A stretch of 64,000 nucleotides of DNA from Macrosoma leucophasiata. Taxonomy: Eukaryota; Arthropoda; Insecta; Lepidoptera; Hedylidae. A program made the position numbers and the translations under genes. Numbering within the stretch: the first letter of the stretch is position 1; every line of letters begins with the position of its first letter. Under the pieces are notes generated by a model, which saw nothing but the letters and a program-made list of their open reading frames with translations, was not told the origin of the DNA and ran no database searches. Of this stretch, positions 31,201 through 46,200 are shown piece after piece. Where the stretch lies: positions 11,570,001 to 11,634,000 of the forward strand of contig JAWQUS010000019.1 in the NCBI GenBank assembly GCA_036365455.1, in the 5' to 3' direction.

Positions 31201-34200
31201 ACATGGAATTATATAGAATTCTGGAAAGTTAATATCAGAACGGTCAAAATTTTATCTTCTAGGGGCATTTTTAAACAATATTTATTAATAAAGCATTAGT
31301 ACGATAACATCACTCACCTTTAAACGTCAATTTCATTAAATTTCAGAGTGGCATAGTCACTCCTCTGTTGCTGGCTGCCTTTCCTTTGACTACTCGATAA
31401 ATTATTTTTAAGACTACTATTAGTTTCTTTGTTAGTACTATCATTCCCTATAGTATACGTGTCGTATAGGTGTCTATTGGAATTGACAGTATTCTTAAAT
31501 TTTAAATTATGATTACCTAAAGCTAAGTCAGCGTAAACTAATTTTTTATGTTTATGTCTCTCATCTTTAGGGCCGATCGTGTTAAAATTTGAGCTATAAT
31601 TGTGTTCGGGCCCAAGGTTTCTGGTCGAATTTGATATGTAGTTGCCTTTTAATAGTTGCAAATACGATTTTCTTTCAGAATCATTGTATTCTGGCTCTGG
31701 GTAGTCTGGTTTTTGATAGTTATCGTATACTCCCACGCAAGACAATTTTTCTCGAAGGCTCTCAGACTTCTTAAGACGATTCAATTTTTGACTGTTCTTC
31801 TCTCTCGTTCGATTTAATGTTTTTGTATAATATTGCGCATCTGCCCCTTGGTAAATAAGAGGGCCGATGGTATTATTATATGATCTCTCTTGATCCACTG
31901 GTATTCTTTTATCGACTCTTATAGGTTGGAAGTAACAAAAACTGTGATGTTTTTGCAGTGGTATTTGAAAATTTTTCTTATTTTTCCCTTTGGAGCTTAG
32001 GTTAGTAAAATGATTGCGTTTTTGCAGGTATTGTTGCTGAAGTATGTTAGTGTTCTGAAAATGAAAATATTAGCAGGTTAGTTTGTTAACAAAGAAATGT
32101 TGGCGGTTTGTTGTAATATTAAAACATAATCTGAAACATTTAAAGCGTTATACCTGAGCGTTATCATTATCAATAGTTACATTACTCTGTACAGAGTTGC
32201 TACGTCTAACTAATGTTCGTTTTGGTATTGGTTTCTCTGTTAATTTTGGTATTTGTAATGTTTTGTTTGGTGTTATCACTTGCTTTTTTGGTAAACCAAC
32301 TTTATTCATACCTTTGTCGTTTAGCTGACTAATTACAGATTTAACTAGTGATGTTGAAGGCATTATAACTGAAGGAGCTGTAGATCTCTTTGGTGTAGCA
32401 CCGATAATATTAGGTTTTATAGACTCAATTTTTTCACCAACGGTCTCGTCGTTTGGCTTGTCATCTTCATTATCATCATGAATATGCTTTTTAGTCCTTT
32501 TCGGTATAATTAAAGTACCTTTGGTCTCACTTCTTTGGAATGTATCTCCAACAGACACATCTTCTGCAGATTTCGTTGGTCTTGCAGGGGCATCGACTAC
32601 GTCAAATGATTTGGTATACGAAGTATTTATTAATGGCATTGATAAATTGACATACACATGGTCTGTTTTCGCAGGTGATGCTTTAGGTGATATTTTTGTT
32701 CTAGGTGCTGGTACTGGCCTGTTCAAAGATGCTGTAGAGGCATTCATTTCTTCTAAGCTTAGTTCGCATACTTGTATAGAATCTGTCAAGTTTTCAAATC
32801 GTTCCACGCCACTTATATCTGTTTGAACTTTCAGTAGAGATGGATAGTTTTCATAGATATTATCATCATTATCTTGTTTATCAGTATCAGATTCTTCGTA
32901 ACTTTTGTTATTATTAATTTCATTGAAATTCTCTCCATATTCAGTATTGGGATAAAATCTTTCGATATTTCTTTTCCGAATTATCCTCATTGATTGAAAT
33001 TTTGGTGGCTTTCTGTTTACGTTTCTCGTATTTAATGAACTAAATTTTCTTGTATCCGGTTTAACTACTTCCTCATCAATAGTCGGGAATTGTTTTAAAA
33101 ATGAAGCTTGCATCGGCGGTAGATATGGATTCAGAAGTACTGTTTGGTGTAATGGATACATTTGTTGAATAGGAGATAAAACTGGTATCCCATAAGGTGA
33201 ATACTGAGAATTCGATGGTGTCGCCATAGGATACGTTACAGCATTTTGAACGAAAGGCGGACAAACGACTCTTGGTGTGAACGATGGATTTGTTGTCAAT
33301 TGTTTTTGCAAAGTTTCGATACCAGTTTTTCCTTTTTGATTTCGGTTAGTGTCGATGATTCGCGGCTGTATAGCTTGCACGGGCTAACGCATGCAACAAA
33401 ACATGAAAACAAACAAAACATAAATGAAAATAAAACAACAAAAATATTTTTTAATTAACAAGCAAACAAAATAAAAGTTATGAAAACACATTTTAAGTCT
33501 TAACATGATAATAAATAGATATAATAGTTATTAAAATGATATTTTTTATTTGTGAACTTTATGACTCCTCCTTAAAGTCTCAATCTCATGACACATAAGC
33601 TCAGAAGAGTCAAACGCTTTTTTGAAATATCAAAGCCCGTAGTTTTAGGATCAATAAAATATTTTCGTTGGGATAGCATTACTTCAGTTCATTTTCAATG
33701 TCTATCAATTTATTATCAAGGTGAACGTTGATACGGCAATTAGGAAAATGGTTAGTAGCTGCTACCTACCGTGCTGCTAACAATCGTATTAAGATAATTT
33801 GCTTAAAACCGTTCTTTAATAAGCAAATTGCATTGCATCTCATGAATAAATTTTAAGTCACATTAATTGTACTGGTTGTAATACAATTTTTATGTAATCA
33901 ATATATCTTGGTATATCTGATACGTTACTTTTTTAAACTTATTTTAATTACTACAAGTGTATTGTAAAGTTTTCTGTGTAAGTATATAAATATGCAGAAT
34001 TACGTTTCAATTTTCTGATAATTTTAAAAATTAAGTGCTAGGATAGCCTTTTAACTACTTGGTAGATTAACATACAATATTCATCATATTTTTTTTTATA
34101 CATATATATATATCAGAAAATATCCTTTCTCAAAAAGCCACCTCATTAAAAATTGCGTAGTTTTCTCCAAGCAAGCGAGAGGTGGAATTGTTCTTAGAGA

Positions 34201-37200
34201 ACTTTATAGAAAATCTACGAACAGATATATATAAATAATGCTCTGGATTTGTTTATAATAAAAAAAATTGACATAGTCCAAGTAGTTAAAAATCCACCAT
34301 TGCGGAATTATCTAACGGGACAATTGTCTAATAATTCTATTGATTGCCTTGTTGAGCAAGTTATTGAAACATAATTCCTCGTTTTGAAACGATTAAATTT
34401 GTAATATATGATTATTGCATGACAATGGGTAAGGCATACATTTTAGCGAAATTTAATATTGCATATATTTTCAATCACTCGTTCTACATTATTCTAATGT
34501 AGAACGAGTGATTGAAATCATTAGAATAATGTAGAACGATAAATCCTGTTTAAAGACTTTAAAGAAATGAAAAAGACGTGATACTTCAGTAGCTTAGTAG
34601 TGAAGTAATTGGGCTACTACTGTTCCAATAGTCACACCTAAGTTCAAATCCCACCCAAAAGCTCATTTGGCTTTCCATTTTCTTTAAAATCTCATTTGTT
34701 ATTATGATAAATATAATAAAACACATTTGTTTCTCTTCATTCAACAGTATTTTTTTCAATTTTACCTTATTTGGTGGTTGTTGCAGTCCGTGGAACGGCA
34801 GGTTCTCGTAGAGACCTGGATTGTCCGCCCCTAGGTTGCCATTCGCTGCATTATCTACGCCATTCGTAGGTGGGCCTGTAACATAAAATAGATCATTAAC
34901 AAGGTCTTTAGCTGTCATGAGAAGTCTATTGTTAGCTTCATTAACGATTTGAGATATTAATTAAGTTTCTTCTAATTAAATAAGTTTATTTATTTACTTA
35001 AGTTGGGTATAACTTTTCATTTGTTTAGGTTCTAAGCATGAAAATCTATGATGTATTGTAATGAAAATTTATGAATTTATAGCAAGGTCAATTAATTTCT
35101 TCTCATACAACTTTTACAACATTTTCAACATTTTCTAAATAGGTATATCGTTAAATTATTCATACTTGAAGTAAAACTAATTGAAATTACAATAAGCCAT
35201 GTGGAAGAATAGGAAATCACAATTTAAAAATGTCTTAAAACTTTATTGAAAAATTCTGAATTTTGTTGACTTAAAAAACAACAAATACGATTTGAAAAGC
35301 TAAGACACCTTTTAATTAATGGTGGTTTTCAAAAAAGAAAAATATTTATCTCAAGCAGAATTGAAAACTTACTGTCACCCGGTTTCTTCCGCTTTCTTGT
35401 ATTCCTCGGTTCTACTTTAGCTTCGGTGACAGCCATTCTATCCGGTCTTTTAAACGAGACAACTAAAACATGCCATTAATTCAATGCAAAATAAACCATG
35501 CAAGCTGAAGAAAGCAAAACAAATTAAAAAGCTGAGCGTGTATTATTGCGATATTATACGAGATGATACTTCAAATCTTGTTCTTAATATTTGAGTACGC
35601 ATTGAAATACACCACACGATTGTTTTTTCGAATAAAACATTGAGTACTGTGAGACTTACAAAAAAAAAAAGATTTGGGAACACTGCCGTAATTACTTATT
35701 TATTCGATTTTTTATTTTATGAACTACCTAACTAACAAGCATACAGATCCTTATTATTGATGGTAAGTAATACTTTATCTTAAATTAAACATCTAAAAAA
35801 ATCAGAGATTTTAATGTAGATGCGTTGGCAACTCATGAGACCGAAACTATTCTGCTTCTGTGCTGATAATAACGGGGCCATACTACTATTAAGCAGTAAG
35901 TAGATTAGGTAAAGTTGGGGTGTCTACGCCCTCGACCTTCATCACTGGATCCAATAACCAGTAACCAGTAAAGTAGATAGAAACTCGTAAGCGACTGCAC
36001 AAGTATTTGTACAACTATTTCATGTCATGAGACAAATCCTCAATGTCAATGACATGTTCGATTCGTGGGCCGGAAATCAAGACGTAAGTTTTACTCAATT
36101 GAGAAACATGCCTTATGATTTTGATAATCTTGTATTATGTTAAAAAAATAGGTGTAAAAAGATATAGAAAATATCATCTCGCTTAGCTATAGTGTGAGTG
36201 TTAAAGGTGTCGTGTTACAATGTAACTACCTCCTTCAGTAACAATAACATTCGGCGTCTCGCTATGGAAAAATGCCCTGATTCCACGCTTGGGTATACCA
36301 TAGCTGGATTTATTTAGATTCATCAACGAAACTGCCCTTTTGTTCGATTTATTAATCTTCTTATATTTCCCACTATCATCATCAGAGTCCTCGCTTTTCC
36401 TTCTTAAATTTTTGAACATATACGACACTACATTCTGTGTATGCCTCCTTTGTTTATTCTTCTTCGGATGTTCCACCTGAGGCTTTTCCGCTTCTGTACG
36501 ATTCCTTTCAAGCAATCCCAGGTTACTTTCTTCCTGCGTCTTTTGTGTTTGCAGTCGCGCTTGATTTTTTGGACTCAATGTATGATTTGAATTGACATGC
36601 ACTAGTACCCCAGGTTTTAAGGGCCATTTATTTGGTGTGACAGCTGATTGTGTTTTATCCGCATCTTTATCATCTTCTTTCTTGGAGTTGATTGTTGCTT
36701 CCAACTGATTAAGACTAGTTTGTAAGTTCGAATTTGATTTGTCGAATTTGTTCATTTCAAGATTATAACTTGAGTCTACTAGTCTTGTTCTGTCCGATGT
36801 TTTTGGGCTGAACGACAAGTTTATACGTGGTGACAAAGCGGGTAAAGCTTGAGATATAATCGACTGGGCTATGGACACTTCATTTAAACAGCTACCATCC
36901 GGACTAGACAAGAAAACAAACAAATTGTTAGCCATGCAATGAGATGATTTTGATTTGGAGATAGACAGAATTAAAACTTAACCGTCAATAAATTTTACAT
37001 AAATAAATATGAATTAAATACTTGATAATACTACAAAGATTTTATCATTGAATTTAATGAATTATTGCTTATACATGATTATGACATATTGGTTAATTGA
37101 TAAATAGTTACGATAGATAAAAATACACAAATATAATACCTAAAAAGTTGTTCTAGAAGAATGCTTTCTGAAAATACCACTCACATGCAGTGATTGCAAA

Positions 37201-40200
37201 ACTAGCAGACACTGTACTACAATGAAGGCTGCGTCACATCATTAGTGTGACGTTAAAAGTATTATGAAATAATACGAATTGTGACGCGAACTTAATGCTG
37301 GTGATTGATATATAATGAAATATTCATCGCTTTCACTTGCACTTGCCACTTGTATCATCAAAAATATATGTTAAGAGGAGTAGGTAAATCTCTCTCTTAA
37401 GAGTAATATAAAAGTCAGTCTAATAATTTTCAAAAGCACATAAACTTATGGTAATTGACGACCAGTGATAATACATAGTGAATTGCAAAGTAACATTTTT
37501 AATTCTATTTGGCAGGTTTCGAGCCGTGTTAATAAGGGGAAGGCTTTTTCAAGCAACACTTTATTTTCTTTTTAACATGACTTTCTTTTTTAATTTTACA
37601 TCACTTTAAAAAGGAGACGATTACGACTACGTTCAGCTGTATGTTTTTTGTTTATGTTAATTTCTCCAGCGCCATCACTATTGGCAGGTTGGGATCTGAT
37701 GTAAAAATCCTAGGAATGTGGAGTGAAATCTATTACTCAGTACTATTTTACCTAATCTATGACTATTTTTTGTTGTTTTGGCGACACTAAACGTCCACTG
37801 TGAGCTTCTGTTCCATAAATGTCATTTGTGTGGCCTATCTGCTTCTATAGGTAACACTACCGGCCGTCAATAAGATATTTTTTTAATGTATTCTGAGAAT
37901 TTTAAGATTTTAACGAAAATTGATTTCCCAGTTAATTAAGTTATAAGTGCAAGTGACAAGTGCGAGTGAAATACACTAATGATAAGCTCGTGTTACATAC
38001 AATCGCAACCCACCGCAGCCTTTCAATGAACTACGCAATAAAAATTACATTTTCCAAAAAATCCAAACGCAGAGCGAAAAACAGCAAATAAAGAAAGCAT
38101 TCTCCATCTATAAATATTCAAATGTTAATATATTTATACCTGAATTATTAATTGTAGTCAGTCTGAGCACATCTGGTGTTAGTGCGGTTAGGAACCTACG
38201 CAGGAATAAATGTTAAATAATATATATTTTTTTCTGTCATTAAAATTTTGTGTTATAATGTTCAGTTGTTATAGGACATGCAATCAAAGGGGACTAAGTT
38301 CTTAGGCCATTGGTCCAAGCTCAGCGAAATTACAGGCGAAAACTCAAACTTGACCTTAAGAGTGACCTTGTGACCTCAGGAAGGCATGGGCATTACTAGG
38401 GGTGACCTTGACGGAGGCATAGATAGCGTATGCCAAGAATCAGCTCGGACCAAGGGCGTGGCTGAAAATTTTTAGGACAACCTGAAGAATCTATGCATTT
38501 ATACAATATTCTATTTTTGACTAATATTATACATAAATAAAAATATAATGTTACTAAAATGTGCAATTAAAAAAATATATTTAAATAAACCGTCAAAAAT
38601 TTCTAAAATAATAAATTAAATAAAAATAAATGAAAAAATAATAATTTTATCTAATAATAAATAAATCTACATCTAAATCTTTAATTTAGGCCATCATTAC
38701 TATTTTTAGTGTATTTAACGATATTGAAATAAATTATAATGGATATGTTTTTTAATTTATTTACTACAACATGTTAGTTTTGAAAACAAATAAAAATAGC
38801 TATGATGTATAAAAAAAAAATCCTACTTTTTACTCATTTACATACTATTTAGGTAACTAATTTGTGTCTGACAAAAAAAAAATACAACTTACTTTTCGCG
38901 CTCTTCTAATTCCACTGGATTATTGTCTATTAGTGTGTATTAGTTTCCGTGTATTAGTATTTAGTAGGCAGCGTCCGGGAAAAATAGACAAACAAAATTA
39001 GACACAGCAAAATAAATAACTAGTTACTAACTTATAAAAATGCCATTACTCGGGTATATTTCTTCCTTTTTCTAACCAAAGTATTAGTTATTTGTGTTTA
39101 TTAAAATCAAGCACTATTTAAGTAAAAAAAAACTAAGTGGATACTGAATACTAGTTGAAATATTTTAATGAAAATTTAAAAGAATATCGGTTAGGAAAAA
39201 TATTTATTTTTAACAAAAGAACGCAAACTTTTCGATTGCAAAGGAACGTTTTAACTATAAATAACAAAATCATATTTCAAAACGTTTATCTTAATGTAAC
39301 TAAAATTTTTATCTTATATTTATTTAACTACTTAGTAGAACGATATTCTATTAAACATATAAAAGTATGATAAATGTAAAAAAAAAACACATTTTGGCAT
39401 TTTTTATATTTACCATACAATTTTATTGTTTTCATCAAATATTATGCTACGATAAAACACACAAAAACAAAACGACAAATATTTTTTTTGCATGAATATT
39501 TTCAAACAACTTACATTTGGACTTAGCACGCATGCGGCGGCATATGCAAATGATGATGATGCACAAGATGACGGTGATGACAAGGATGGCAAGAGCTATG
39601 CCACCGATCAGCATCAGTTTTTGCTGATCACGCCACCAGACCTTATTACCTACAAACAAAGGCAAATATGAGTCCCAAATTTGAATTATTTTTGTAGGCT
39701 TTATTTTAGCTAGCAATTGAAAAAAAATATATTTCATAAGTTAGACACATACCAAATAAATTGGGAAAAGTACCTATTTTTTATTTATTTTAAGGCCTAG
39801 ACGGACTCTTTTTAACCAAATAAATACATCGTTAATGTACTTCCTTCACTGAAGCTCTAACATAAACATATAATTTTTTCTGAGAAATAAATTAAATTTG
39901 CTACTTTAGAATGTGACATAAACTTAGAAACTAAACATATTTTTGATCTTACAAAATATTTTATATACTTACTATAACTTTCCAAGTTTGCTAAGAAACA
40001 AAACAATTCATATTTAATCCGTATTTACAATAAATATAATATATTATTATTATTTTCACATTGTAATACTCACAAAAATTAAAATATTGGTAAGAAGATA
40101 ACTACTACTAGTATAGTAGGCATAGTTAATAATAAAGGCAGAGAATTATAATTTCGTCGAAAATATTTTTTTAATTTCAATCAATTTCTGACAATAAGGC

Positions 40201-43200
40201 GTCCCATTATCCAACTCGCGATGTTTATATTGTGATTCCACGTTTTATAAAACGGATGGCGGAATGTGACGTCATTGTACATAGATCACACGTACGTCAC
40301 GTGACCTAGCGTTTTAGCGTGAAAGCCGAGAAAAATATTCCTTTTTTTATGTAATGGAAGTGGTAAATAAGCATGCAGTTCACATTGATGTTAAGTGATG
40401 ACTGCAGCCTACAGATACCCAGATAATGACCAGAGGTCAAAATGCAATTGCGTTGCCACTCCTGAGGTCTAAGGTGTTATGCTTCTGTGCCGCAAAATTA
40501 CAGGGCCGTACCATTACCATCTGACCGGAACACGATAGTGCTGAACACTACCATTTAGCAGAAGGTATATTAGGTAATGCGGTGGTGCCTACGCCCGGGA
40601 GCTCCGTCACTGGAGCTCTACCACAAGTAAAAAACTTTACTAATTTAACTTAACTTCTATTAAACAATATATTTTTTATGGAAAATTGATTTGGATGTTG
40701 AATAACAAAACATATTTCACGTTTAACATATTTTATTAAACATTTTAAGTAGTTAATATCAACATCCAAAGTACTCACCCATAACATCCCTCTCGCAAGC
40801 TCTCGACATGCCAACAGAGTTGTTGGCGAAGCACAGGTAAGTTCTGTAGACGTCAACACTAGTGCTCAACCTCAGGAAGCTCTGTGGTCCATTCTGCCAG
40901 ATCTTCTCGTCTGTGAGGCTGTCGTTATCGTTCTTTAGCTTCCATGAGAAGGATACCTGTAAATACTTTTTAAGTTAAAAGTAGCAAATAAGCATTAGGT
41001 TCACATTAATGATCAGTGATTACGGCAGTGTAGATAGGCGGAGGTAAATGCATGCACGCATTCAAGCATATCTTAAATGTGCCGATTACATTTTGGCCCA
41101 TGTAACAAGTGGCCTGTTTACATCTCCGAGCACATTACTATACTTCGAGGAAGCTTCCAGAAATTGAAAAACAACCCAATAGAACCAGAGATATAGGATT
41201 TTACATATTTATCTCTGGCAGACCCTAACCTGGGAATCGAACCCAGGTTCCTAGAGTAGCAGTAGGCGCGCTCCTTCTAGACCAGTTAGTTAGACAGATA
41301 GGTTGGTACAATTGCGAAAGATTACCTCTGTGGGATTCGCGTGTGCTGTACAAACGAGGACCTGGTCTCCATTCATTTCTATCTGCTTTATACCGCACTC
41401 TGGTATAACTGGAACAAATAAAATGTAATTTATTTATATTTTATTACCTGTAATACAAAACAATTTGAATAATTCAACAAAACATGAATAACTGTTCACC
41501 AAAATAATTGTTGGTTTGTGTTTTTTTTTTCATCAATATTATAATTGTCACATTTTGGCTCATAAAGTATAATTAGGTTGTTGTTTCAATTGACAAATTC
41601 CAAGATTCCAGAACACCCAGACCTACGTCATTTTAGCAAAGGTGAAATTTTGAGGATTTTTGACCTAATAGTTGGTCAAATGATGATAGAGATGATGAAG
41701 ATGAATTTAATAGAAATAATTGAATAGATAGTAAATGATTATTACTATATTTGCTAAAGAAAATCATCAAGGCCTATAATACCTTAAACCTTAATTTCAA
41801 AGTATTCCGGAAACTTTGCTAGTACAACATAATTCACCAAATTTTTAAATAACCTTTATGACGTCTGGCGGAAGTAAAGGCCCACGGAAAGTGTCTGAGA
41901 AAAATGAATAATGTAGGTATATTTTTAAAAATATTTTCGAATACGAGCATTTTTACTTTAGGCAGAGAATATGTAATAATACTACGTATCCCCCAACCTC
42001 TTCCTCTCTTATGGGCGACGGTTGGTATTTTGTACATGCTACGTACACAGGTGCGCGTATAAATACACGTCACTGATGGATAGAAACCAAATTAAGCGTT
42101 TGTATGGAATTTTGGCGGAGTGTCCGCGGTGTGCTTTAGGTAACGCAGATGAGTACGGTTTAACGTTCTCTAGGGTCTACCACCCACATTTTAAGTCGTA
42201 ATCTCGACCTCAACTCAACCTTAATCAATGGAATTGGTATTCTTAGTTGTATTACTCGACATTCTGCCTCCGTTCGAAGGTAAGAAAGCAATTAGTATTG
42301 TCAAACTCCAAGGTACGTCACGACCTATCCTGAAGTTTCGAGGAGTGATTTACATTTACACCATATTCTTGCGCTTAGTAAATTTTTCCTGTTGTAACTG
42401 TCTGGAAATATAATAAAATACATATTTTTCTATTAAAAAAATCATTTTCAAGATTTTCAAGGATTTTCAAGATTTTTACCAAGAACGGCGTTACATACGG
42501 GATGCAGAAAATCTTAACTAACTACTACAACTAAGCGAAGCTAGATTTCGAAGCGTCCCCATAAAGTATCTTAAGCTAAGTGTCAGTCAAGCAATGTTTC
42601 AAGTAACGACTTATAATATGGGTGTTACTCTAAGACCACTTATCGCAGCGAATGATTTGAACTATTGTATCTGCATAGTTATTGTGTATCTCTTATGATC
42701 TGCATATAAATAAAATAAATAAAATATAAATAAAAACCCTTTTATTTCTTGTTACAAAAAGTAGGTTAACAGATATGGGTTAAATTTACGGTTGTAAATT
42801 AAAAAGAAAAAAGAAAAATAAACATACTAATAGTTTATATGCATTGCATCTGATCTGCATATAGGAGAACGAAATTATTAACAAAAACAATTTGAATGAC
42901 GGAAATATTGAAGCCTCTTAAGGGCCAAGTATTGTCAGTTTACAATCACCTTAACATAAAGGTACTCACACATAACATCCAACAGCACAGTAGTATTGAC
43001 GGAGCCGTGTCGGTTGTAAGCTTCGCACACGTAATTCCCAGCGTCTTTCCTCGCGGCCGGGCCCAGCAGCAGCGTGTTGGAAGAGGACAGCACTAGCGAT
43101 GTATTGCTGTGCTCTTTCGCCCTGTTCTTGCTCGGGTGTTCCCGTCGCCAGGAGTAGCTTGGCATGGGGAATCCCCTGGAAGGAAATTTGAGATGGGACC

Positions 43201-46200
43201 ACATTTGATTACCAATTCGCCGCGCCACAAATAATGACAGACTGTTTTGCATCGGCAGTAAACGCTATGGCTACTCCGCTCCAGTCCGCCGCGGCCGGTG
43301 GCCCGTGTTGCTCTATGTAATCAACCCGACGTTTCGGTCGCTTTTCAGTTTCCGTAGTCCCGGGCAGACTGTCCGCTGTTACCAATAAAATGTGATGTTG
43401 CTTGTTTCATATTTATATGTATCTTCACGCCAGGTCCCTAACGGGGTAGGCAGAGAGTGTGGAGCGCCAGATATCCCGGTTCTGATACACCTCTCATGCC
43501 TCATCTACATTCATCATTCTCTTCATACATGCGCGCCGATTCCTAAGACTTTTCACTTCACCATCAGACAGAACTCGACCTAAAACTTTTTAAATGACTT
43601 CATATTCTCTTCACTTCACTTCTTGAAAATCAGCGTCAGGCGTTACGCCTGACTTCTATGCTGAATTGGAGACCATTTTGGCGCAGGCGTGCGGACACAT
43701 ACTATTATAATTACATACTTATTTACCTACTTATTTGTTTGTGTTACTGTGCAGTTGGTTGCGTGTTTTATTTTCTGTCTCCTTTTTTCGTGTACTTTAT
43801 TGTTTTTATGCTGTTATTGTTTTAAAATTAATTGTTTGTGTTTTTCAACCTATTCTTGTTTTTTTGTGTTTCTCGGCTATGCGCTAAATAAACGCCTTTC
43901 TTCTACTTCTTTATATTTAAAAAAAAAAACAAGTGTTGTTACTTACTTGGCTGAGCAGACGACCTTCGCGGGTATTTCGTTTTCAATAACTGGCACCACT
44001 TGTGGGATTACCGTTATGTTTTCAGGTTCATCTGTGAAAAACAGGATGCATAAAAAATAGACAGTTTTTTTTCAGGACGGACTCATTAAGGCGGCACTAG
44101 TCTACTCTACTGGGCAATTGGCGAGTGCAGAGGACGCTACAGCTTAAAGCTGCGTACAAATAAACCGCGGAAAAGTATCGAACATTGGCATTGGTAATTC
44201 GAGCGTTGCCGTGCTCCAACGTGCCGTGCGGCGAACCATTCGCTGTCGATTATTGACACCAGGGGTGCGACCGCCTATCGATATTGCTGTCGTCATTGTC
44301 ATTGCTGTCAAAGGAGATGTTGCAAAAATGTATGGACCTCCGGCCATGTATTGTACACAATATCATTAACAGGCAAAATCAATTTAAAAACGTTTTTTAC
44401 TGCATATTTTCACTTATTTAGCTTTGTTTGCAGTTACAAAACATTATTTGCAGTTAGAATTGCAACTCAAAACCAACATGGCGGATATGGCGGGCGATGT
44501 CATTTTAACATTTTCATTTTTTAAATTGTTTTCTTGATTATGTAGTACTTGGAGAAAAAAGTAATATTTTCTAAATACTATTGAAATCGATTTTATGTGT
44601 TAAAACTACAATAATCGATTAATAATTTTTAAAAAATCATCGGAACTTCTTTAAATTGATCGATTCGATACATTGTTTTTTTTTATAATATGTGATGCAC
44701 TAGTAAGATACAGTTATCATTAGTTTTGTTTTATCTACATAGGTACCTACTATCCCAAGCGTCGGCTGTATCGCCGCCATGTTGAACATGGTTGAAAATG
44801 ATAAAATCGTTTGAATTAAATGTGGTTGTAACTCTAAAATACTTAAATAATACTTAAATAATTTACCCATTTTTTGAGGACATGTACGAACTAGAGCCGA
44901 GCTCGCAACATCTCCTTTTAAAGTCGATTTTAACTTTAATTAAATAACAATAATCGAAATAATCCACCATTATCGCTTGTTTTATCTCTTACGAAAATGA
45001 GATCATCAATCAGATTTTAAATACTTCTTTTTTTATATATAATGGAAGTGGCAAACGAGCATGCAGTTCACATTGATGTTAAGTGATGACTGCAGCCTAT
45101 AGACACCCACGCGAAGACCAAGGTCAAGATGCAGATGCGTTACCACTCCTGAAGCCTAAGGTGTTATGCCTCTGTGCCGGAAATTACAGGGCCGCACATT
45201 ACCACCTGACCGGAACACGATAGTGCTGAACACTACCATTTAGCGGCAAGTATGATAGGTAATGCGGTGGTGCCTACGCCCGCGAGCTCCGTCACTGGAG
45301 CTCTACCACCAGTAATAAAAAGTATTTGTACTTCTAAAGGAGCTACAAATCGACATGAAAATTTGACAGCAATGACTATGTCAGCAGCAATACAGATAGG
45401 CGGAAGCAGCCCAGTTGGGACAGTCGTATTAAGTTAGTTAGAACTGGATCGCCTGCCGCGCGGCAGTCAAATTTAAAATGGTGGGCAAGGTACGAAAAAT
45501 ATATTGCTTTACAGACCCGAAATAAGCCGAAGTTTCCTTCCTGATGTCGATGTGCATTACTGGTGGTAGAGCTCTGGTGATGGAGCTCGCGTGCGTAGGC
45601 ACCACCGCATTACCTAATCTATCTGCCGCTAAATGGTAGTGTTCAGCACTGCCGTGTTCCGGTTAGATGGTAATGTATGGCCCCGTAATAACTATCACAG
45701 AGACGTAACACCTTAGGCTTCAGGAGTAGTAACGCATCTGCATTTTGATTTCTGGTTTTTGTGTAGATGTCTATAGGCTGCATTCATCACTTAACATCAA
45801 TGTGCCGTATGCTTGTTTGCCACTTGTTTGCCACTTCGTAACATTTTTTTATGTCTGAAGGTTGACAGACAATCAAACGGGCCACCTGATGGAAAGTGGT
45901 CACCGTCGCTTATGAACATTTGCAACACCAGGGGAGTTGCCAACGCGCTGCCAGCCCTGAAGGACTCTTTTGACGCCATTTTTGAAGATTGTAGCACCTA
46001 GGGAACACCTGAGGAAGAAGTTCGTTCCACAACTTACGCTAAAAAAACTTTTTTAATAATTTATTTTGTTGGAAATATGTATATGTATCTTCACACCAGG
46101 TCTCTAACGGGGTAGGCAGAGAGTGTAGAGCGCCAGATATCCCGATCCTGACATACCTCTCGTGCCTCATCTACCTTCATCATTCTCTTCATACATGCAC

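Noticed and set aside
36201..36229. Stop of the tail exon at 36201 as the main protein end
   Set aside because: A donor at 36229 gives the exact phase for three further tail exons and a long 410-codon exon, which is better explained as the same gene; kept only as an alternative.
42935..43252. A 105-codon frame reading through the Ig exon into flanking intron
   Set aside because: Only 42970-43175 is exon; the extension upstream of the acceptor is repeat sequence.
44144..44347. 67-codon - strand frame
   Set aside because: Overlaps a MITE terminus; no homologous features.
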